DNA of 50,402 nt. Origin: Cristatella mucedo. Its lineage: Eukaryota; Bryozoa; Phylactolaemata; Cristatellidae. The DNA lies in contig WPIO01000420.1 in the NCBI GenBank assembly GCA_009760855.2, forward strand, positions 1-50,402, in the 5' to 3' direction. Positions within the stretch are counted from its first letter, which is position 1. Every line of letters begins with the position of its first letter. Made by a program: the position numbers and the translations under genes. Below, in pieces: positions 18,602 to 29,269 of this stretch. Under the pieces are notes generated by a model that ran no database searches, had not been told where the DNA came from, and saw only the letters and a program-made list of their open reading frames with translations.

Positions 18602-18830
18602 GAGAATATAATATGTAATATATATAATAGTGAGTAGGGAACTATAGAAAAAAATTCTATAATATAATCTATAGAATAAAATAATATATATATATATATA
18701 TATAGTATATATAATATAATATTATATAATATAATTATAAAATAATATAATATAGAATATAATATTTAAAAAATACATATATAATAGGGAATAGGGAACT
18801 GAATCACGAAAAACACCGTATATCCTCTGT
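18470..18830. repeat. Compound repeat, copy 2, AT-rich segment
   Basis: Shared with 13915-14261: TTGGGTCTACTGTTAGCCCA, AATGGGTAATAAGCTCTTAT, repeated AGGGAATAGGGAACT units and pure (AT)n at 18568-18597 and 18685-18703. Here it runs directly into the LINE segment at ATATCCTCTG-TCTTACCC. Confidence 0.8.
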
Positions 18831-19565
18831 CTTACCCTAGCTCAGGGCCATGGCGAGCTGGGGCACAGCCGAAGGGTGGCAGGGCTTGGCCGGAAATAGC
18901 CTCTAACCACAGGATCTCAGCTACGTACTTGCAGGAGGGCTGGTAGGGATCGCAGCAAAGGTACAACTGAGCGTCATCTTCACAGAAGTGAAAGCCTAGA
19001 TTGTGCTGAGCGATCGCGTCGGTAAGAGAGAGAATGCTACTAAATGCTACTGTTGAATCTTAAGTTCTTCTCGAGCTCCACTGACCTCACCTAAACTCAC
19101 CTCCTCGGACCTCACCTCAGCCTTTTCGACAATTAACTGCAAGGCTTTAGATTGTATCTCAGTGCGAGGGTACACAGCCTCAAAGTCGATGGACCACAAC
19201 CCTTGGTAGTACCGGGTACTGAACTACCGTGTGCTGTTTGATTAGCACAGCAGAGAGTCAGCCGATGATCTACAGTTTATTACGAAGCAAGGAGCCGAAG
19301 TGTGCACGGCTCCATTCGGCTCCTTCTCCCATTCGACTACCCTCTCCTCCAATGCTCCAGTCTCCTGGTTGACCCCGATGATTCATCGAAGATGTCCACC
19401 AGCTGGTTACCGGCCTGTGTCCATGCCCCATCACAGGCAGACAGCAGCTGTGCACCAGCCCCTCTTGGTGATGCTTTTAACTGCTGTTCACCAGAGGCTT
19501 ATCAGAGGAGCCTGCATACAATTGAACTACACAGGGTACTCCTGGATTCCATACTGCCCACTTTT
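18830..19565 (-). mobile_element. Compound repeat, copy 2, LINE reverse transcriptase segment
   Basis: Near copy of 15390-16100. The minus-strand motif C region reads FHFCEDDAQLYLCCDPYQPS at about 19005-18945. One aspartate-adjacent residue differs from copy 1 (CEDD versus CADD), and LYL, the usual family sequence, is kept here where copy 1 has GYL. An extra 30 bp or so around 19400 (GGTTACCGGCCTGTGTCC) is absent from copy 1. Confidence 0.8.
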
Positions 19566-19757
19566 TCTTAAGCTTCAAAAGCAGATTTCAATGGCAAGAA
19601 CCTTTGAGACGAACATTTTCTAATGTGCAGGCAGAACACTGGTGGAGTCAGTAGGTTACGTATGGGAGCCGATACTAATGGGCGAACTGCACTGGAACCC
19701 ATATTGTGGATCTGGAAGTTAAGTTTTTTCTTGAGAGGGAGGTAGGTAAGCTCAGAC

Positions 19758-19790
19758 GCAAACACACACACACACACACACACACACTAA
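19758..19790 (+). repeat. (CA)n microsatellite
   Basis: About 14 consecutive AC units, followed by shorter CACACA blocks to 19835. The 71-codon minus frame beginning MCVCVCVCV is its translation. Confidence 0.95.
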
Positions 19791-19835
19791 CGCACACACA
19801 TACACATGTCTGCACAGATAAACACACAAACACTA

Positions 19836-20428
19836 TGATGTGGTAGCTAGGCCCTCACGATAGATCTGACGGGAAGCCATGGCTGGCACCTGTGGCAGAT
19901 TATTACAGGGCACAGGCCGAGAGTCTTGAATAAATGAGGAGTTGCAGTAATCTAGATTCGATATTAAACCTGCTTCACCAACGTTGGCTATTATACATCC
20001 ATCTTAGTTTGTTCCGGTTTTCGACTTTCCGTCAGCTGAAAGTAGGCCAACTTGACTGTGAAGTCGTGTCTGATTGTTTCCAGACTACTCTTAGAGGCTC
20101 CGCTGGACGACTTGCTGCAGCTGCCGTGCAATCGCAACGACGGGACAGCTGAGTTTAGGGACAGCATACTGTAGCGTTTTATCACGAACTAGAGGACAGT
20201 GTTTTATAGCTGGGGCTTTCTGCTCGAGCTATTTCGTTCGTGAGCTACCCTGAATACGAAGAGTTTTCAAAGAATAATTTGCCCCCCACCCATATTGGTG
20301 CACAGTTTTCCTTTGATCGGGGTCACAGGTGCAATTCTTATCAGACTGGTGTGTGGAACCAATTCAGCTAGGATAGAATTAATAATCCGGTAAGTTTAGG
20401 CTACTACGATGTAAGTTCTTGCTGCTTT
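19836..20428. other. No recognised gene
   Basis: Opposed small frames at 19934-20152 and 19991-20185 overlap without a recognisable domain. No repeat block was identified. Confidence 0.35.
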
Positions 20429-20429
20429 A

Positions 20430-21345
20430 ACAATAATAATATTAATAATAATCATAATGCACTTGATAAACCGCCCTCGGAGAACTCAATCTCTTCGTAG
20501 ACACTTTAAATTTGCCGCAAAGGAAGCGCGATTGAATAATGAGTAACGTCATGCTTGATAAACATGAATAACATGGTTCGGGGTGACATGCATATGGTCT
20601 GAATGCAAATGTAGTTCGAGACTAACCCCTTTGACCATCTGTTATGTATCCTGTGACCAATGGATTCAATACTTATATGTAGCGAATACTGTTCTTGAGC
20701 ACTGAAGTGCAAATAACTAAGAAAGTTAGAGGTGACATGCACTGGGTCATCATGCAAGTGTGGTTAGTGGCAGCATGCACAGTGTCAGCAAACATTAGCA
20801 CATGAAGGATGAATCACAGGGAGCCACTAAATGCCGTTCTAAATAGGTGTTTTTAAGTACTTTCGAATTGTGGTCAAGTCAGGGGATGTTGTGACACAAA
20901 TCCAGAGAGATTTCCAGGCTTTGGGACCATAAGAACTAAACGCACGGTCTCCGAAGGATTTGAGGTTTGTACGAGGTAGTGGTAAACTGTTGGACTCCGA
21001 AAAGCAGGTGGTACGATGCTTGGCCTGGTGGAGGAGTAGATCTGAGAGATAGGTCACAGCCTAAGAATGAAGAGGCTCAAAATTGAGGGACAAAACTCTG
21101 TGTCGATCCGTTGCTTGACTGGTAGCCCGCTCAGGTCGGCGAGAAGTGGAGTAATGTGGCAACTGCGACGCTCACGATAGACAAGCCTAGCTACAGAGTT
21201 TTGCACCTGCTGCAATCGCCTGATCGCACATGCTGGTATACCAGTAAGCAGTGAGTTGCAGAAGTCGAGACGGGATGTCACGAATGCACGGACCAACTTG
21301 GACGCGGTATCCTTATCTAAACAAGCCCGAATTTAAGCAATGTTA
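20430..21345 (-). mobile_element. LINE-A C-terminal half, the longest 3' copy
   Basis: On the minus strand the protein reads VRAFVTSRLDFCNSLLTGIP, then AIRRLQQVQNSVARLV, HITPLLADLSGLPVKQRI, YLSDLLLHQAKHRT, KSFGDRAFSSYGPKAWKSL and DLTTIRKYLKT. This is the full post-reverse-transcriptase block of a CR1/L2-like LINE, in order. Two small frames (21054-21296 and 20839-21057) cover it with a frameshift between. The 3' non-coding part contains a 120-bp insertion with a partial repeat of the GGTGACATGCA-TGGTC block at 20580-20745. It ends in (TAA)n at 20430. Confidence 0.95.
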
Positions 21346-21590
21346 TGGAGTATAAGCACAAGCATTTGTATTCGGGTCTTTTGTGAAGCAATTGTTCGTG
21401 GCGGGGCTCTAGCGAAGCGGCGGGGCACTTTCAAGGATTGCACTATAGCATTTTCAAGGATCATTCCGACGCGGTCGCGTCGAAGGAGCAGATACATGTC
21501 CAACGAGCAGATACCGGTGCACCACATCCCACCAATACTGCAACTGGAGAAAAGGTGCATGGCATGAGCACACGCGGCCGAGTCGAGCAA
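21346..21590. other. Unassigned spacer between two minus LINE fragments
   Basis: Between LINE-A and LINE-B minus fragments, with open frames on both strands (21340-21567 plus, 21333-21590 minus) and no recognisable protein. It may be internal sequence of one of the elements or an independent insertion. Confidence 0.35.
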
Positions 21591-21594
21591 TCAC

Positions 21595-22600
21595 TATCTC
21601 AGCTAATTTATTGTCCAAACGGGACCTTAGAGCAGGAAGAGGCTGAAACCGGTGCAGCAGTTCAGCTAGGTACGAATGAGCCAAGCCGTTGTGGGCCTTG
21701 TAGGTAAGCGTAAGAACTATGCTCATATCCGTTGGTCAACCGGCATTCATTCTAGCTCTTTTAGCGAAAGAGAAAGTGCTCAAATCTCTGGGAGTTGAAG
21801 ACTAGCCTTGCAGCCATATTCATAGTCAGCTGCATTGGCCTAGGTGCTTTCTTTTGTTCAGCCAAAAGGGAATTACAATAATCAAGCCGAGACAGAAATT
21901 AGGAACTAATTAGATTTTCTGCGTGCCACTGCTGAAGATAGCTCCTAATGTTATATAGGGATCGGACGGGATGGCTAGCTGTAAAACTTCTGAATAAAGC
22001 TTTTAAACTCGAGGCAGCTTTCAAAAAGACACCTAAATATCGAGCACCTGGTGACGGTCGGGCAACATTATTACCTATTAAAAGAGCAAAGCCGTGTTAA
22101 CCAGCCACACGCTTAGGGTGTCTGATGAGTAGCAGTTCGGTTTTATCGTCATTTAGTTTCAACACGTTTTCCGACATCCAGGATTGAATGTCGGTGGGGC
22201 AAGCAATCAGCTTCTCAGTTGCTGCAGAAGATTTCGGCGGTTTTATTGACAAACACAGATGAGTACTGTTAGCATAAAAGTGATTACCTATTTCTTGGGC
22301 CTTAATCCCTTTTTTCAGAGGTGGATTATTAATGCAGCACAAAGCACGAGGGATCCTCGAGGGACTCCACAGGTCACCCGTCTCGCGTATTAGAAATTAC
22401 CCCCATGCGAAACAGATTGAAAGCAATTAGACTAGTACGATCTAATTCACACCAGTGCTTTGTCGGCCAGACCAGACCGATCGTTGTTCTCAGCAGTTCA
22501 AGTTGAACGTCATGATCAATGGCGTCGAAGGCAACTGACAAATTTAGCAGAGCTAGGGCAGTCGCTTCACAGAAGTCGCTTCAGCGACACGATCCTCGTC
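21595..22600 (-). mobile_element. LINE-B reverse transcriptase and C-terminal remnant
   Basis: Read from 22600 leftwards: ALALLNLSVAFDAIDHD (motif A, both aspartates kept), then HFYANSTHLCLSIKPP (motif C, where the FADDTQLYL core has become ANSTHLCL), then TDIQSWMSENVLKLNDDKTE and LLLIRHPKRV. Further left (22080-21700) come thumb-region pieces and KAHNGLAHSYLAELLHRFQP with LRSRLDNKLAEIVIARL. The order is that of one LINE ORF2 with many stops and frameshifts. The closest relative in the window is the plus copy at 35060-37020. Confidence 0.9.
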
Positions 22601-22639
22601 GGCTCCAACAATGTGTACACCAATCAGCATCGTCATAAG

Positions 22640-24580
22640 GGTCCATAAATATTTAAAATAAACTATCGAAACGTCTTCCTTGGACGCTCAGATAATCTGT
22701 CTGCATCGTGAGTGACATTTGGACAGATAGCACCATACACCGAGGCCATCTGCCACCATTGTAGTGTGCCGGTTTCTAATCACGTCTTCCTATGACCTTT
22801 AACGATCGAACGCTTGAGCAAGAAATGTTGTGACATCTCAGGATGCTTAGTGCACCAATGTAGCTTGTATCTAGTAATTCTGGTTGAAGGACGAGGTGTT
22901 GGCTCAAGTGTTGCTCAGATTTGCTAATCTATACGACGAAATAAGGAGTTTTTTCTCTCGATATCACTTCTATAAGACGGTCATGACCAATGACAAAAGC
23001 CAGATTGTCATCCAAAAGGTACAATACGTGCACACTATGTAATCGTCTGGAGCGGCAAGTAATAAAAAATGATTTGAAAAAGTTGTAGATTGTATTCAAA
23101 AAGCGATCGGAAGCCGTTCTTTTAATGGAATCAAGACGTAATTTCAGCACTAGTGACGGTCGGAGAGGGTTGCAGAAATAAGAGGAGCCCAGGTCGTGGC
23201 TACAGTGAAGTGGACCAATGCTCCATCATCCCAATTGCCTACATTGGTCGTGTCTCTTTTTTAGGATGGATATTAGGATCCAATACCGTACTTCTGGCAG
23301 TCACTATGTAGTCTTCGGCCTTTCCAAATTTGGTTCATTTACAAGAAGAATCCTTGGAAAATCGTCAAAGTAATAGCTCTGTGTCTAACATTAGGGGGCA
23401 ATTACTTATTAGCTGTTTAAGAATATTTTTGCCTTCGGGAATCTCTCTAATCTGGATTGCATTAAGGAGGTGTAATATGTATTTACTTGCCACTCACCTG
23501 CTTCCAATGAATGTGATGTCACATTTCTGGAAGACTTGGCCTCGGCTATGATGGATTTGTATGACCTGCATCTATGCTGTCATTCAACGGAAACCTCCTT
23601 AATTAGCATATTCATTTTCAAGCTAATATTTTGTATTGCAAGGTTGAGCACTAATAGTAATGCATTCGTCTTTATTTGCATTTAAAAAGATTTTGCACTT
23701 AAATAGATCTAACTCTAGTTCTTAGAATGTATTCTGTGCATGTTATGTGAGCATTTGTAGTAAATCATAGCCTACCATATAAAGGTCGTCTACAGTGCTT
23801 TGAAAGAGGAGCAAACTCGAAGAAAGTCACGTGGTACCATTCAAAGAGCGTGTGGGTTGGACAGATAGCTAAATACAAATCGCACGGACGTCAGTTTCCA
23901 CGCAAAGATTCGCTGTCAAGGCTCTTAAGGTTCCAGTGCCGCAAAAACGTTTGATACTGGTGGGCAGGCACACAATAGTGATATACAGCGTTACACAATT
24001 CTAGCGTACAGCACCGTAAAGTTGCAGTAATCTTATACCAGCTATTGCGTACAGCAGTTCTAGTGAGGCTAAAACCCTTGAGCGTAACTCAGGTAGTGTG
24101 CGAAGGCACAACTACCATACCTATTACTTAGCTTCGACTTGTGAGCTGCATAGCCTGTTCCGAGCATGCAACAGTAATCGGGATTAAATCAACTTTCGAC
24201 AGTCATTCTGACAATTGAGCATGCCATCGTTTTGACAAACTGAGCATTTTGCCTTTTTTGCATCTAGAAAGACTGCATTACCGCAAAGAGATCCAGTTCT
24301 CATAGAATTAAATACCCACTGAGTGAGTGTCAATCTTTTGCAAGTGCAACAACCACACAGTCTTAGTATCTTTAAAAGTAGAGGGTGGTAGCATTTAAGA
24401 ATTAGCAAGAGCTGATTCAGCAATATCAGATAGCCCGCTGTGACAGCGCCTTAGGAGAACATATCTGTAGACAGGCTTTTTAACTCACTGCAAAATGATC
24501 AACACCCAAAAGGTAGAAACATCTGAAGAACTATCCAATATTAAGCCAAAAAGCACCAAGCTTCAATCAGCATGTTCACG
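22640..24580. other. Largely unique sequence, no recognised gene
   Basis: About 1.9 kb with no LINE, SINE or satellite block recognised. Small frames (22929-23150 minus, 23330-23551 plus, 24184-24423 minus) show no domain. A consensus-like splice donor CAG/GTGAGT occurs on the minus strand near 23497, but the reading frames beside it are only about 20 codons long. It is probably intronic or intergenic. Confidence 0.4.
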
Positions 24581-24584
24581 AAGT

Positions 24585-24840
24585 ACTCTCCTACTGCCGA
24601 CTATGGCACATCATTTTCAGCGGTCCTGAGCTGCTACTTCTATGCTACTCACTACCTCAACTGCCCTCCTGACTTTTCTATGCTTCCCACTTTCTCTTTG
24701 TTGCGTGAGACGAAGTATGTTGGCTACCGAATGCGTACCGAAAGCCGCGTAGACTGTGAGTGAGCTATACAAAACTCTCCTGCGTAACACCCACATGGTC
24801 TTTATGACTTTGTGGAGTTACAGACGGAGATACATTGCAA
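24585..24840 (+). mobile_element. LINE-B 3' terminal fragment
   Basis: Plus copy with CTACTGCCGACTATGGCACA, CTGCTACTTCTATGCTACTC, CTTCCCACTTTCTCTTTGTT and GTGGAGTTACAGACGGAGAT in the same order as at 2180-2445. It is close in sequence to the minus copy at 27240-27510. Confidence 0.85.
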
Positions 24841-25147
24841 TAAAAGCATGCTGCGACTCACAGGTGAGAGTTAATAAGACGTACCACTGGCAGGTGAGAC
24901 GAAGGGAAAGCTGACCGCATCAGATACTCATAATTGTATAATGAGCTCATAATTACAGAATGAGCTCGTAATTATAGAATGCAGGGTAATTTCTGGTGGT
25001 GACCGTGTTCAAAAGTGAGTTTAAGACTTACGGATCGAGTTCATATCCTCATGTGGCCTGGGTTTCTTTGCTTCACGTTGACCTGTTGTCTAACCTGCCA
25101 ATAAAAGATCAAATTCAGCTTAGTTCAATGCTTCATTTATGTTGCCG
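24841..25147. other. No recognised gene
   Basis: Contains a small local duplication of CTCATAATTATAGAATG-type sequence at 24930-24985 (ACTCATAATTGTATAATGAG, GCTCATAATTACAGAATGAG, GCTCGTAATTATAGAATG), three tandem units of about 21 bp. Nothing coding. Confidence 0.5.
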
Positions 25148-25295
25148 AGCTGGTTTGGTCCTGCGGTTAAGGTTCTGGCCCGACCAAGGTCTGGCTGAGG
25201 TCGTAGGCTCTTGCCCCGAAGCATGTGTCAAGCACCTAAATAAAGATTAAGTTCTATTGAGGTGCTATACAAACGCATTATATTATCATTATATT
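25148..25295 (+). mobile_element. SINE-2, tRNA head with LINE-A-like tail
   Basis: Head TGGTCCTGCGGTTAAGG (A-box-like) and GTCGTAGGCTCTTGCCCC (decayed B-box), the linker GACCAAGGTCTGGCTGAGGT, and the tail AAGCACCTAAATAAAGATT with AAGTTCTATTGAGGTGCTAT, ending in an ATTATATTATCATTATATTA run. Compared with 5678-5812, most differences are single substitutions. Confidence 0.85.
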
Positions 25296-25446
25296 AAGTA
25301 GCAGGCAGATGGACCGGAGAGGCCATACATCACGCTTGTAGTGGGCTGTAGGACTTAAATCTGCAAGCTTGGCCCAGAATTTCAAGCGTATTTCGCCTTA
25401 CGTCGAACACGTGCCTGCTAACTAATGAGAAAGGCACCATAATGAG

Positions 25447-25452
25447 AGGGGG

Positions 25453-25499
<47 letters not shown>

Positions 25500-25500
25500 T
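25447..25500 (+). repeat. (GA)n microsatellite
   Basis: About 22 GA units with one flanking AGAAAGAG interruption. Confidence 0.95.
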
Positions 25501-26176
25501 ACTCATTTTTTCACAGCATTAGCATGTCCGAGATACAGAAAAACTAAATAACATAGCAGTATACATTATATTTGCAATGGCAAGCGAGTTGGAGTCAGAA
25601 TAACTTGGTGACAATGAGGGGGCTTGGCTGATTGCAGTAGGTGCTCTTGATTGTGCAAGCAGCAAGCTATCACAGTGTAGCATACTGTAGCTGGCAAGCC
25701 TGGGTCTCATTCCCGAGGACTGCCACCCCCCCCCCGATTACGGTATCGCACCACAACCTCAGGTGAATCCTGAACGAAGCTGTGGTAACAAAGCAGTAGA
25801 TCGAGAGGAAACAAAGCTGTTGTAACAAAGCTGGAGGCTGAGATGCTCGGCGGCAAAATGGCTGGCATCAAGTCGCCATGTACTCCTCGAAATGACAGAG
25901 CCGTGCAGTTCGCCGAAAGACAACTGCTTAAGTATGCAAATGCGTTGAAGCTGTTCGATGTACGGTAGTGTCACAGATTTTTTGCTTATTATGCCTGCCG
26001 CCTGCTTCATAGTGAGTTGCCTGCTTTCGGATGACGTAGCTATCCACAAAATGACCTCGGTCATCTACAATTCTACTGCTAAAACAGATAACCTGAGAAA
26101 GGTGACTAGAGTCTCGTCGCAGCTTCGTTTTTATAATTCGATGTTGTTTCTCTCAACAGGCAGTCGATTCTTAGCG
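25501..26176. other. Upstream region of the signal-peptide exon
   Basis: No repeat was recognised. An acceptor-like pyrimidine run, TTGTTTCTCTCAACAG, ends at 26159, 17 bp before the ATG at 26177, so the coding exon may be preceded by a 5' untranslated exon and an intron. No promoter motif is convincing. A 101-codon minus frame (25759-26064) and the plus frame 25958-26257 overlap and are not supported as separate genes. Confidence 0.4.
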
Positions 26177-26237
26177 ATGCGGCTACAAATGATCCTGCTG
26201 CTGCTGCTTCTTCAGACTGCCATCTACTCAAGTTCAG
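26177..26237 (+). CDS. Signal-peptide exon of a secreted or membrane protein (partial gene)
   Basis: Seen: an ATG at 26177 opens 20 codons, MRLQMILLLLLLQTAIYSSS, then one further base before the donor CAG/GTAGAG at 26237/26238. The peptide has the layout of a signal peptide: a charged start (Arg2), a run of Ile/Leu and small polar residues at the end. A strong acceptor-like tract ends 17 bp upstream, so this may be the first coding exon behind a 5' untranslated exon. The exon ends in phase 1, exactly the phase needed to join the exon at 32818. Joined that way, the split codon becomes GAT (Asp). Inference: the first exon of an extracellular protein gene whose intron of about 6.6 kb filled with LINE and SINE insertions. 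The join itself is untested, and intervening exons may exist. Confidence 0.6.
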
Positions 26238-27238
26238 GTAGAGTAACCTTAAAATAAACTTTCACATTCTATTCGATTGCCTACGTACCTAAAATGCCAT
26301 TATGTATGAGCTCTTGACGGAGAGAGCCTCACTTCATGATCACGATGGCTTGGCAGGCGTATGGTTAGATGAGAGACGGGTTTCACTAACAGCAGAGGTT
26401 GTTTTCGAGCAAGCTCATATCTTTTATCCAATAGTACCTGCAGTAAGGTGCCTAAAGCGCCGAGTCGAATTGCTATTGCCTTTTACATTACTATTTCTAT
26501 TCGGACTATTATTTACATAAATATTGTATTATGCAGAGGCAAGCGCCAATCACACCTACGCAATGCGTTTTTGGGAATCCCAGTTTATTAAAATCTGTAG
26601 ATTGACCATCCTAAATCTACCAGTGTAGTAGTATGAGATCTTACGGAAATATCTAGTTTACTTTACTGTACATGGAATAATGTGGCCCTGCTATAACCAC
26701 CCTTGGTGTTTGCCTGGTTGCTTAGGAATATTGCTAGTGACTTTCAATGATTAGGTTGCTATCTGTGTTGGGATCAAAAGGCATCAGGCTCCAGCAGCTA
26801 TGAGCGACTATGAGGTCAATATGAATCTATTTGAGGTAAAAGTTGTGAGTTTCCGTCACGACAATCCCCATACAATATTCTGAATTTTCTACTAAAACTG
26901 CATAGTTTGAAAGGTTGTGCAGCACTTTTTGCTGGGCCACGATCATTCCATGGTGAACTATTTTTGTTTAATGGCAACTGTATTTCTTGAGTGTGGATCA
27001 TTTATACTTCATTTGCATTTGGAATATCATCGTGCAGTACATTAATAGAAATTTATTTCAAAGCCCTAGGCATACTTTATACCCAATGAGTCGAGCTTAA
27101 GACTGTAGGGATAGACCATATCGCCCAGCTGATATATTTTGGGCTTTTGTTATAGGGGAAAGGCCACTACCAGTTAAGTTTTACTAGATCGCCGAACTTT
27201 AGGAGACATTTTAGCAAGTAGCTGTCAGTCTAGAATGT
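26238..27238. other. Putative intron, no recognised exon
   Basis: Follows the donor at 26238. The small frame 26302-26520 ends in a hydrophobic run but lacks matching splice phases. The rest is AT-rich and unassigned. Confidence 0.4.
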
Positions 27239-27239
27239 A

Positions 27240-27510
27240 ATTTAATGTCTCTCCGTCTGTAACTCCACAAAGTCCATGTGGGTATTACGAATGAGAGTTT
27301 TGTATAGCTCACTCACAGCCTAAGCGGCTTTCGGTACGCATTCGGTAGCCAACAGACTTCGTCTCAGGCAACACAGAGAAAGTGGGAAGCATAGCAGAGC
27401 CAGGCGAGCTGTTGAGGTAGTGAGTAGCATAGAAGTAGAAGCTCAGGACTGCTGAAAAGGATGTGCCAAAGTCGGCAGTAGGAGAGTGGTTGTCGTAGCA
27501 GGAGATTGAA
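27240..27510 (-). mobile_element. LINE-B 3' terminal fragment
   Basis: Minus-strand frame 27309-27515 reads SPTADFGTSFSAVLSFYF and LPTFSVLPETKSVGYRMRTE, i.e. the same frame as 3985-4310 with few changes. The 3' flank GTAACTCCACAAAGTCCATG is retained. It lies inside the presumed intron of the signal-peptide gene. Confidence 0.85.
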
Positions 27511-28620
27511 AGCATCGGTTGAGAATTGATGTAGTTTAGTACTGAAGTAAATATTTTAAAACACTAACTGTTAATCAAATTTGTATTAATTGAAGTAATT
27601 GATTATTGAAAAAATAATAAGCGTTTGGGCATCCGTAACTCTTATAAAATTTGTCTTGAGTTCAATGAAAAAACACAGACTTGGAAATTATTGTTTGGTC
27701 AGCAAATTTATATTCCAAAGATTTTCTCAGTTTATCCCGGCGATGTTCCCCCAACACAAGAGGTCAGTGACTTACACTTCGCGACCCAGGAAGTGTGCTG
27801 TATTGCCCGTTGCTTAGAGGCACTGGAACCTGACCTTGAGTATCATGGCTATCTTTGTTTGCAATACAATAGGGCAATTTCAATAGACTTGCTTCAGTGT
27901 CTAGGCGGATGTCTAAGAATGGACTCACTGGCTCATGTGTAGCTTCGATCGAGAGAATTAAGTTAGACAACGCCAACCCAATTTGATGCCGAACGATGCT
28001 AAACTATTCATTTCTGATCTGTGGCAATAGAGGTCATTATAGGAATTACGGTTACGTTTTGATCACTCCTCAGAAATGTACCAGCCATAGAGGGTTTAAA
28101 AAACATTAGTGCTTAATGTGAGAGGACAGACAACTACAAGTGCATGTTATTCCCACAGTCACTAGCATGCAGAGTTACTGAGGAAGCTACATTAGATGGC
28201 ACTTGTGATGCGAGGAACATAATCAACGTGAATAATGCAGGCTCAAAGTTATCACTGCTTAACACTCTTCTTTGATTCCCTGTGGAGCGGTGGAAGCCTT
28301 GTAGTATTAGGGTTAAGTACCAGATATCAGTAATAATAATATTCATTATTCCTAATATTTCCACTGTAACCTTCCTAGAAGCTCTTCCCTCCCTCCGAAC
28401 AGTCTGCCACCACTATCTGACAGGGAAAATGCTTCGATGACTGCTGCGGTTCTTCAATCTGGTTGAACGACGTAAGTCTTTCTCGGCCTAAGACCTGCCA
28501 GACTAAGCCACCGTGTACTCGAATGGATGAGTGGAGTCCTTCCATTATACGGCCCGCCATAACAGGTACAGATACGGCAGCCCCAGTATACGACGGAGGC
28601 TGCTGGGAAGCACGGGCCAC
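27511..28620. other. Putative intron sequence, no recognised exon
   Basis: A 105-codon open frame at 27625-27942 lacks an ATG and has no recognised domain. An opposed frame 27764-27976 contains SPFLDIRLD, faintly like a retroelement reverse transcriptase C-terminal block, too weak to call. The frame at 28375-28683 minus (102 codons) is also unrecognised. Confidence 0.35.
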
Positions 28621-28626
28621 TGCAAC

Positions 28627-29008
28627 AAGATCGAGGGTCATAAGGAGCTTTACTTGCGTATCGATGTAAGGGCGGAATAACACAGGTTTTTAGTCGACGA
28701 TTAGTGTATGGCTTAGATTTCTTAATCCGTAGACAAGCATATACAATTATTTTACGGTACATACTGATATTCCTACGATGGCCCTCTTGCCATGTCAATC
28801 GCCGAGCAGCAGCACACTAAGATCTGGGGTCATGAGGAGCCTTACTTTCATATTGGTAGCAGGGTAGAATACCACAGGTTTTTAGACGACGAATAGTGTA
28901 TTACTTAGATTTCTTAATCCGCAGGCCAGCCTATACAATTGTTTTTCGGGGCGCACTGATATTCCTGCCACAGCCCTCTTGCCACATCAATCGCCGAGCA
29001 GCAGCACA
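28627..29008. repeat. Tandem duplication of 193 bp
   Basis: AAGATCGAGGGTCATAAGGA at 28627 recurs as AAGATCTGGGGTCATGAGGA at 28820; CACAGGTTTTTAG, ATTTCTTAATCCG, ACTGATATTCCT and CAATCGCCGAGCAGCAGCAC follow in both. The two units are in direct tandem with moderate divergence. No function is evident. Confidence 0.85.
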
Positions 29009-29269
29009 GCCCACCTGAGTACCACACCAATCGTGGAGCAGTACAGCCTGCTTGCAATTTATACCGATCAGAAGGCCGCTTGGCAGTACACGCATCAAAT
29101 CTCTAGATCAGTCCATGGCATCATCAAAGAACCCACATTTTGGGCAGTTGTTCTGAACGCTGGCAAAGCTGACAGCTGCCCATGTCCTCAGTTCTGTCTC
29201 GCAATGTAATGCATTATATCTCTAACCTGTACCCATATAAAGCGACACAGCCGAATTGATTCGTATGCA

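Noticed and set aside
22929-23551. Minus-strand gene model using a CAG/GTGAGT donor near 23497
   Set aside because: Reading frames ending at the donor are about 20 codons long, and the proposed downstream exon has no recognisable similarity.
26396-26452. Candidate small exon after TTCACTAACAG
   Set aside because: Entered in phase 1 it would end in phase 0 at a poor donor, which does not fit the phase-1 exon at 32818.
27625-27976. Overlapping frames, one with SPFLDIRLD recalling a retroelement reverse transcriptase
   Set aside because: Only a few residues resemble such proteins, with no catalytic motif in order around them.
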